Position numbers and translations under genes: made by a program. This document shows, piece after piece, positions 33,503 through 38,657 of a stretch of DNA of 38,657 bases; position 1 is the stretch's first letter; every line of letters starts with the position of its first letter. The DNA is from Isosphaeraceae bacterium (lineage in GTDB: Bacteria > Planctomycetota > Planctomycetia > Isosphaerales > Isosphaeraceae): assembly GCA_025356435.1 (NCBI GenBank), contig JANXSY010000114.1, positions 1 through 38,657 on the forward strand, read 5' to 3'. The notes under the pieces were generated by a model. That model saw only the letters and a list, made by a program, of their open reading frames with translations, did not search any database and was not told where the DNA came from.

Positions 33503-33846
33503 AGAGTGATTGGCCCGGCATCATCCAGCCACGCCGAAGAGGGTCTTCACGGCCTGGTCGATGCGATCGGGCACGTCGCCGAGCCCCTGACGGACGATCG
33601 CCCGACCTTTGCTGAGTCGTCTGATTCGAGCTTTCCCTGGCTTTGGCGCTTTAAACTTTGCCTATGCCGAAGGATCGCTCCTACCTATCGGCTTGATCGC
33701 TGTTTGGCGTTACATTGTGACCGACATCTTCGCCCTCAAGCCCAAACTCCGGCATGATCAGGGGCGATGGCGCACAATTGGATCGGGCGCGGGGTCCGAG
33801 GGGCCACCGTCGTCGTGGGGTTGTTGCTGTTGATGAGGGTCGATCG
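33503..33846. other. Intergenic region, possibly with a gene remnant
   Basis: No complete gene is supported. On the minus strand, 33521-33661 is open and its 3' half has coding-like GC-rich third positions (ending LGDVPDRIDQAVKTLFGVAG), but there is no start codon with a ribosome site. It could be the end of a decayed gene. The remainder is unremarkable. GAGGG before the next ATG (33847) is that gene's ribosome site. Confidence 0.4.
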
Positions 33847-34797
33847 ATGCGAGCGCTGGTGACCGGGATCTCGGGATTTGTGGGCGGGCATCTGGCCGAA
33901 CATCTGACGGGCATGGGCGATATCGTCGTCGGCCTGTCGTCAACGGGGAAGTGGCCGCGCGAACTCGAAGGCATTGCCGCGCGGATCGAGCCGTTTGACC
34001 TCGCGGGCGGCGACGACGCGGCGCTGGCCGACATCATCGCCCGCAAGCAGCCCGAGGCCATCTATCACCTCGCCGCGCAGGCCAATCCCCAGGCCAGTGT
34101 TGCCGACCCTCGCGGCACATGGGCCTTGAACCTCGGCGGGGCACTCACGCTGCTCGAAGCGGTCAAGTCGAGCGGGCTCAGGCCCCGGGTCGTGCTCGTC
34201 GGCTCCGGCGTCTGCTACGGCAACCCCGCGCCCGAGCATATGCCCGTCTCCGAGAGCTGCCCGCTCCGGCCGAACAACCCCTATTCCGCGAGCAAGGCCG
34301 CCGCCGACCTGCTTGGCATCCAGCACTATCTTGCCCACGGGACCGACGTGGTGATGGCCCGCCCGTTCAACCACGCTGGGCCAAGGCAGTCGTCAACCTA
34401 CGTCCTCAGCGCCCTGGCGCGGCAGGTGGCCGAGGTCGAGGCGGGCAAGAAGCCCCGCGTTGAGGTCGGCAACCTCGACATCGTCCGTGACTTCACCGAC
34501 GTCCGCGACGTGGCCCGCGCCTATCGCCTGCTCGCGCTCAAAGGTCAGCCCGGCGAGATCTACAACCTCGGATCGGGCCGGGGCACCCGACTTGCCGACG
34601 CCCTCGACACCCTCCGCGCCAAGGCCGGAATCCCGATCGATGTCTTCGTCGACCCCGCCCGCGTTCGCCCCGTCGATCAGCCCCTGCTCGTCGCCGACGC
34701 CTCGAAACTGCGGGCCGCCGTTGGCTGGGAACCTGCGTATACGATCGAGCAGACCCTCTCCGACATGCTCGACTACTGGCGGAAGTCGCTCTCATAG
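33847..34797 (+). CDS. GDP-6-deoxy-D-mannose reductase-like extended SDR
   Basis: The ATG at 33847 (GAGGG 7 nt upstream) gives 316 residues. Extended SDR signs are TGISGFVGG (6-14), the SYK set Ser120, Tyr146 and Lys150 (NPYSASK), and HLAAQA. The block RPFNHAGPRQSSTYVLS, then ARQVAEVEAGKKPR and VRDFTDVRDVARAY, resembles GDP-4-keto-6-deoxy-D-mannose reductase (Rmd), which makes GDP-D-rhamnose for surface glycans. The partner dehydratase (Gmd) is not in the window, so other nucleotide sugars remain possible. It may be used for lipopolysaccharide or exopolysaccharide synthesis. Confidence 0.85.
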   Translation: MRALVTGISGFVGGHLAEHLTGMGDIVVGLSSTGKWPRELEGIAARIEPFDLAGGDDAALADIIARKQPEAIYHLAAQANPQASVADPRGTWALNLGGALTLLEAVKSSGLRPRVVLVGSGVCYGNPAPEHMPVSESCPLRPNNPYSASKAAADLLGIQHYLAHGTDVVMARPFNHAGPRQSSTYVLSALARQVAEVEAGKKPRVEVGNLDIVRDFTDVRDVARAYRLLALKGQPGEIYNLGSGRGTRLADALDTLRAKAGIPIDVFVDPARVRPVDQPLLVADASKLRAAVGWEPAYTIEQTLSDMLDYWRKSLS

Positions 34798-34821
34798 GCG
34801 AAGGCGAAGCGCGGTCACGGC

Positions 34822-34850
34822 TTGAGCCGCAGACCCTCCGGCCCTACAAT
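34822..34850 (+). promoter_or_regulatory. Candidate promoter of larE
   Basis: TTGAGC (34822-34827) and TACAAT (34845-34850) stand 17 bp apart, close to the sigma-70 consensus. Transcription would start about 55 nt before the GTG start codon of larE. The leader holds a small palindrome (GGCCGACCGGCC). The site suggests that larE is transcribed separately from the gene before it. Confidence 0.5.
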
Positions 34851-34911
34851 GAGTGTTGCACTTTCGACCAGGCCGACCGGCCAGGCGGATCGTTGACCGA
34901 GGAGGTTCCCC

Positions 34912-35772
34912 GTGGGCGCATGGACCGACCCAACGCTGATCGATCAGCGCGATCGCCTGATCTCGACCTTGAAGGGCTACGGCCGGGTCGCCGTGGCTTA
35001 TTCAGGCGGGGTTGATAGCGCGGTCGTCGCCAAGGCGGCCCACGAGGCGCTCGGCGACCAGGCCGTCGCGGTGACCGCCGTCTCAGACAGCCTGGCCAGC
35101 GGCGAACTCGAAGAGGCCGAAGCACTCGCGAAGCGGATCGGTATCGTCCACCGGATCATCCGCACCGAGGAATTCGCCGACCCGAATTATCTCCGCAACA
35201 ATTCCGACCGCTGCTACTTCTGCAAGAGCGAGCTCTACGGCCGACTCTCCGGGATGCTCGGCCAACTCGGCGTCGAGACGATCGTCTCGGGAGCGAACAC
35301 CGACGACACCGGCGACCACCGGCCCGGCATGAAGGCGGCGGGAGAGAACGGTGTGCGGCACCCACTCCAGGAGTGCGGCCTGAGCAAGGCTGACGTGCGG
35401 AACCTCGCCAAGGCGTGGGACCTGCCGACCTGGGACAAACCCGCGACCCCCTGCCTCTCCAGCCGGATCGCTTACGGCGAAGAGGTCAGCCCCGAGCGCG
35501 TGCGGATGATCGACGCGGCCGAGAGCTGGCTCCGCCGTCGCGGGCTGAGGCTGCTCCGCGTCCGCTACCACAAAGGCGACCTCGCGCGGATCGAAGTCCC
35601 CCTCGAAGAACTCGCCGCGCTCGCCGCACCCGATGTCCGCGACGAACTCGTGCCGGCCTTCCGCGCGCTGGGATTCAAGTTCGTCACGCTTGACCTCGAA
35701 GGGTTCCGCTCGGGCAGCTTGAATACCCTGATCCCGCTCGACCTGCTCCGGTCGACCCCGGTCCGGGGCTGA
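34912..35772 (+). CDS. larE: LarE, ATP-dependent sacrificial sulfur transferase of the nickel-pincer cofactor
   Basis: A GTG start with GAGGAGG 6 nt upstream gives 286 residues, the usual LarE length. The PP-loop is SGGVDS (31-36). The signature DKPATPCLSSRIAYG holds Cys181, at the place of the cysteine that in studied LarE proteins gives up its sulfur to the cofactor. A further CYFCK pair (Cys101, Cys104) is typical. LarE adenylates the P2CMN intermediate and inserts sulfur to make P2TMN, which LarC loads with nickel. LarB and LarC are not here. The LarA homologue at 9755 is the obvious client. Confidence 0.94.
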   Translation: MGAWTDPTLIDQRDRLISTLKGYGRVAVAYSGGVDSAVVAKAAHEALGDQAVAVTAVSDSLASGELEEAEALAKRIGIVHRIIRTEEFADPNYLRNNSDRCYFCKSELYGRLSGMLGQLGVETIVSGANTDDTGDHRPGMKAAGENGVRHPLQECGLSKADVRNLAKAWDLPTWDKPATPCLSSRIAYGEEVSPERVRMIDAAESWLRRRGLRLLRVRYHKGDLARIEVPLEELAALAAPDVRDELVPAFRALGFKFVTLDLEGFRSGSLNTLIPLDLLRSTPVRG

Positions 35773-35826
35773 TCGACATCTCTCCACGTCCGTCTGATTG
35801 AAATCTCTCGACACATCGGAACGAGC

Positions 35827-36339
35827 ATGCCCCGGGCGACCTGTCGATGCGGCCACGCCCTGAACATCCCCGACGACGCGACCGTGCGGATCATCTGCGC
35901 CAACTGCGGCGCAAAGGTCCGCATCCGCCGCCCGAACGCCGGGGCCAACGGCGCGGGCGAAGACGGGGGCTTCATCCGGTTCAACTGCCTGTGCGGACGC
36001 CGCCTCAAGGTCATCGCCGACGGCATCAACAAGCCGACGCACGGCAAGTGCCCCGACTGCGGCCGGGTCGTCCCCGTCCCTGCGACGAGCGTTGCCACGC
36101 GCGACCCCGAATCGCCCACAGAGGAACTCTCGACCGTCGACGCTGAGCGGATCGCCGTGTGGTCAAAGCGTCACCTCGACGAGCAATCGCGCCGGCCGTC
36201 GAACACGCAGTTTCCCCCCGACGGCCCAACCCCGTTGAAATCCGAGGCGGGCCTCCGTGTCTGCCCCGGCTGCGGCAAGCCCGTCCATCTCGGCGCGTCG
36301 ATCTGCCGAGGCTGCGGAAGCGCGGTGCCGAAGCGGTAA
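35827..36339 (+). CDS. Triple zinc-ribbon protein
   Basis: The 170 residues contain three four-cysteine zinc sites: Cys6, 8, 24, 27; Cys54, 56, 75, 78; and Cys146, 149, 160, 163. The first two share the CxCG...CxxCG layout seen in planctomycete FHA- or kinase-associated ribbons; the third is a double-CxxC ribbon (CPGCG, CRGCG). No other domain is present; the stretch 95-140 is probably disordered. Such ribbons may bind nucleic acid or partner proteins. GGAACGAG precedes the ATG. It is 54 bp after larE on the same strand. Confidence 0.83.
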   Translation: MPRATCRCGHALNIPDDATVRIICANCGAKVRIRRPNAGANGAGEDGGFIRFNCLCGRRLKVIADGINKPTHGKCPDCGRVVPVPATSVATRDPESPTEELSTVDAERIAVWSKRHLDEQSRRPSNTQFPPDGPTPLKSEAGLRVCPGCGKPVHLGASICRGCGSAVPKR

Positions 36340-36347
36340 TTGACAAC

Positions 36348-36379
36348 TTTCTCGATGTTCACCATTGAACATGGAGAAA
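36348..36379 (+). terminator. AT-rich hairpin after the zinc-ribbon gene
   Basis: TTTCTC (36348-36353) and ATGTTCA (36355-36361) pair with TGAACAT (36366-36372) and GAGAAA (36374-36379) around a CCAT loop, with one G-G mismatch: 13 pairs in all. It begins 8 bp after the stop of the zinc-ribbon gene, as a terminator would, but no T run follows. A protein-binding dyad is the alternative, since the next gene lies 150 bp downstream. Confidence 0.5.
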
Positions 36380-36465
36380 TCATTCATCGTGTCTCCCTCG
36401 ATCGAGACAAGGGCCTCGATGCACTCTTCGTTCGAAGAGAAATCGAAACGTCCGCCGCCATTCGC

Positions 36466-36494
36466 TTGACGTTACTAGGGTTCTAGTAGATACT
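36466..36494 (+). promoter_or_regulatory. Candidate promoter of the blaI-like operon
   Basis: TTGACG (36466-36471) and GATACT (36489-36494) are 17 bp apart. Both operator dyads at 36473-36506 lie inside or next to this promoter, so the repressor would block RNA polymerase. Transcription would begin about 30 bp before the start codon at 36530. Confidence 0.5.
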
Positions 36495-36506
36495 AGGATC
36501 ATAGTA
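36473..36506 (+). promoter_or_regulatory. Two tandem dyad operators for the BlaI-type repressor
   Basis: Dyad 1 is TACTAG-GGTT-CTAGTA (36473-36488), a perfect 6-bp inverted repeat. Dyad 2 is TACTAG-GATC-ATAGTA (36491-36506), perfect in five of six pairs. Their centres are 18 bp apart, so two dimers would sit on nearly the same face of the helix. The half-site TACTA is close to but not the same as the TACA/TGTA half-site of BlaI and MecI. The site lies just before the blaI-like gene, as expected for self-regulation. Confidence 0.75.
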
Positions 36507-36529
36507 ACCAGGCAAGGGAGGTTGATCGC

Positions 36530-36928
36530 ATGGCCGTGGTACGTCCTTCGGAGTTGGAGTTGCAGGTGCTCGGGGTCTTATGGGACCGGGGGCCTTCGTC
36601 GGTCCGGGCGGTGATGGAGGCGATGCCCGACGGCAAGGATCGCGCTTATACGACGATCCTTTCGGTCATGCAGGTGATGGAGAAGAAGGGGCTCGTCGAG
36701 CATACTCAGCAGGGGCAGGCGCACATCTACCGGCCGAAGGCGAGGCGCGGGGAGGTGGTCGGGCCGATGATGAAAGACCTCTTGCGCAACGTCTTTGGCG
36801 GCAGCCCGGCACAGGCGCTCCAGTGCCTGCTCGGCAATGCACCGCTCGGCGGTGACGACCTGACCGAAATCCGCAAGGTGATCCGAGAGGCGACGAAACG
36901 GACTGACAACGAAGGGAGCGAAGGATGA
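36530..36928 (+). CDS. BlaI/MecI/CopY-family transcriptional repressor
   Basis: The 132 residues show the winged-helix DNA-binding domain (~1-75: ELEVLGVLWDRGPSSVRAVMEAM-like, then the recognition helix DRAYTTILSVMQVMEKKGLV and wing HTQQGQAHIYRP), followed by a dimerisation helix. GGGAGG stands 9 nt before the ATG. In this family the repressor is cleaved or released when a coupled M56 membrane peptidase senses a signal. Its TGA overlaps the M56 gene start by 4 bp. The signal need not be beta-lactams in planctomycetes. Confidence 0.94.
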   Translation: MAVVRPSELELQVLGVLWDRGPSSVRAVMEAMPDGKDRAYTTILSVMQVMEKKGLVEHTQQGQAHIYRPKARRGEVVGPMMKDLLRNVFGGSPAQALQCLLGNAPLGGDDLTEIRKVIREATKRTDNEGSEG

Positions 36929-38657
36929 ACTTGTTTCACTTGTTCTCCGATTCGACATGGCGGCACCTCGTGTTCGCCTTGCTGCACACGCTCTGGCAAG
37001 GATCACTGATCGTCTTGATGCTGACGATCGCGCTTCGGGCGTTGTCCGCGAGGCATCAAAATGCGCGCTATCGGATCGCGCTCGCCGCCCAATTCACGCT
37101 GCTTGTCGCGGGCCTGACAACATGGTCGGTGCTCGACTACCGGCCCCCAGTTCGCGTCGCGACGCCCGCCCAACAGGTCAAGGCGACCGAGGTCGCTCCG
37201 GTCGTCGCGACAATCGAGATGGGGTCGATCAAGGAATCGGTTCCTGCCTCCGAACCCATGCCGTGGGTCTCGGTGTTGGCGATCGGGTGGCTGATCGGGG
37301 TGGGCCTGATGCTTACGCGCACGACCGGTTCGCTGATCGCGGTGCATCGGCTGGCGAAGGGCTCGCGAGTGGATGACCCGATCCTGATCGAAGCGGTCGA
37401 ACGGCTCCGGCGCGAGCTGCGGGTCGAGCGATCGATCCGGGTCATCGCGACCGAGGGCGGCTCCGGCCCGGCGGTGATGGGGGTGGTCTGGCCGAGCCTG
37501 CTGTTGCCGGTCGCGCTGATGACGGGGCTCTCGCCCGAGTCGCTCCGCGCGATCCTTGCCCATGAACTTGCGCATATTCGTCGCAATGACTATGTGATCA
37601 ATCTCTTCCAGATAGCGATCGAGTCGATCCTGTTTTTCAACCCGGCTGCGTGGTGGATCGGCCGCCAGGCGAGGATCGAACGCGAAGCGTGTTGCGACGC
37701 GATCGCGGTCGGTCTGACAGGGCATCCGATCGAATACTCGCGGTCGCTGGCCGACTGGGCTGAGAAGATAAGGCCCCATCCGCTCGGCCTGGCGTGGGAC
37801 GGCGACGGGCGGCAGTCAACGCTGCTCGAACGCATTCGTCGGGTGCTCCGGCCCGGCGACCGCCCGGGGGCGTTGGCGATCTCGTGGACGGGAGTGGGAC
37901 TCCTGCTCCTGGTCGGGTCGATGATGCTCTACGGCCTCTGGTGGGGGACGAATTCCGCCGTCGACCTGGCCGCGCGGGTGCTCTCACCGGCCGAACGAGT
38001 CGAGCGGATTGCGCGGATTCAGTCCGAGTCGGGCGGGCCGGAAGTCGAGCCGGAAGTCGGAGGGACCGTCACCCTGAGGGGAACGATCCGGCTGCCCAAC
38101 GGCCAGCCGCCGTCGAAGCCGGTCGCGTTCTCGACGATCACCAAAGCCGGAAACGGGACGTCTTTCGCCTCGGTGAATCCGGTCAAAGACGCCTTCTCTT
38201 TGAAAGTTCCCACTGGCATTTCCTGGCTGTCTGTCGCCCCCGAAGACCATGCGATGATGCTGATCGGTCCGTTCACGGCCAAGAATTCGGGGGAGATCAT
38301 TGATGGGATCAAGATCGTCCTCGAACCCGGATTCCCGTCGCGCGTTCGTGTGACCGACGAACAGGCAAAGCCGGTCGCCGGGGCCTTGGTTCGGGGCGGT
38401 CTGGTCGTCGATGGCGGCTGGACCTCGGGCCATCCGGGATGGACGACCGACCGTGACGGCGTGGCGCTCCTGCCGCACGCATCACGCAATCTTTATGGCT
38501 TTACGCTCTCCGCGCCGGGGTTCCAGGTCCCGAAATCAATCGAGAGGACGCCAACAGAGGACGGCACGATCGAGCTGACGATGAATCACGCCCACCCGAC
38601 GCGTGGGGTCGTCGCCGACCTCGACGGCAAGCCGGTCGCAGGGGCGACGCTCCGGGT
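36925..38657 (+). CDS. M56-family (BlaR1-like) membrane peptidase with carboxypeptidase-regulatory-like domains, 3' end outside the window
   Basis: The frame is open to the window end (577 codons). Membrane helices lie near residues 13-35, 50-68, 115-135, 220-242 and 316-340. The zinc motif HELAH is at 213-217 and the third ligand Glu254 sits in EREACCD. After the last helix come at least two carboxypeptidase-regulatory-like beta domains (EPEVGGTVTLRG at ~375; KPVAGALVRGG; GKPVAGATLR at the edge), in place of the penicillin-binding sensor of BlaR1. The enzyme would sense an external ligand and cut the coupled BlaI-type repressor. ATG overlaps the repressor's TGA. The end and full domain count cannot be seen. 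Confidence 0.88.
   Translation, partial: MNLFHLFSDSTWRHLVFALLHTLWQGSLIVLMLTIALRALSARHQNARYRIALAAQFTLLVAGLTTWSVLDYRPPVRVATPAQQVKATEVAPVVATIEMGSIKESVPASEPMPWVSVLAIGWLIGVGLMLTRTTGSLIAVHRLAKGSRVDDPILIEAVERLRRELRVERSIRVIATEGGSGPAVMGVVWPSLLLPVALMTGLSPESLRAILAHELAHIRRNDYVINLFQIAIESILFFNPAAWWIGRQARIEREACCDAIAVGLTGHPIEYSRSLADWAEKIRPHPLGLAWDGDGRQSTLLERIRRVLRPGDRPGALAISWTGVGLLLLVGSMMLYGLWWGTNSAVDLAARVLSPAERVERIARIQSESGGPEVEPEVGGTVTLRGTIRLPNGQPPSKPVAFSTITKAGNGTSFASVNPVKDAFSLKVPTGISWLSVAPEDHAMMLIGPFTAKNSGEIIDGIKIVLEPGFPSRVRVTDEQAKPVAGALVRGGLVVDGGWTSGHPGWTTDRDGVALLPHASRNLYGFTLSAPGFQVPKSIERTPTEDGTIELTMNHAHPTRGVVADLDGKPVAGATLR

Overview
The window most likely comes from a GC-rich planctomycete, probably of the Isosphaeraceae type (inferred). 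The signs are a DUF1559 protein with a pilin-like N-terminus, a DUF4214 protein, a BlaI regulator coupled to an M56 membrane peptidase carrying carboxypeptidase-regulatory-like repeats, many secreted proteins of unknown function, strong GC bias at third codon positions and use of GTG/TTG starts. No rRNA, tRNA, insertion sequence or CRISPR array was seen.

Layout. 1-105 is the tail of an unidentified gene. 443-7081 (minus) holds a PatZ-like acyl-CoA synthetase/GNAT fusion, then a set made of a secreted CXXCH protein, an iron-type solute-binding lipoprotein and a secreted protein translationally coupled to it. 7261-11038 (plus) is a likely carbohydrate operon: GH51 arabinofuranosidase, an SDR dehydrogenase and a LarA-family nickel-pincer racemase/epimerase. 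11094-15102 (minus) carries the DUF1559 protein and three proteins of unknown function. 15309-16800 (plus) has a small membrane protein and a cysteine desulfurase. 16790-19387 (minus) is a hybrid histidine kinase. 19828-26769 (minus) has a DUF427 protein, a type IIG restriction-modification enzyme, a barrel/DUF4214 secreted protein and a TPR protein. 26865-29029 (minus) is the ccsA/hemX-hemA pair. 29620-32369 has small unknown proteins, a trypsin-like protease and the DUF3006 gene. 32366-33502 is a secreted ComEC-type metallo-beta-lactamase fused to a ComEA-type helix-hairpin-helix. 33847-35772 has a GDP-6-deoxymannose reductase-like SDR and LarE. 35827-36339 is a triple zinc-ribbon protein, and 36530-38657 is the BlaI/M56 pair with two tandem dyad operators.

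The most informative links are as follows. The LarA homologue (9755-11038) has the complete nickel-pincer active-site pattern, and the sulfur-donating cofactor enzyme LarE lies about 24 kb away, so a working nickel-pincer sugar-acid or hydroxy-acid racemase system is likely. The DUF3006/ComEC-ComEA pair looks like an extracellular DNA-processing unit. The BlaI/M56 pair has its promoter overlaid by two copies of a TACTAG dyad. Intergenic DNA holds several repeat families: a 34-36 bp tandem array at 29248-29371, a dispersed GC-rich palindrome (8881, 26808, 29204), a hairpin pair flanking the DUF1559 gene, and a divergent mosaic repeat (19717 and 25488).
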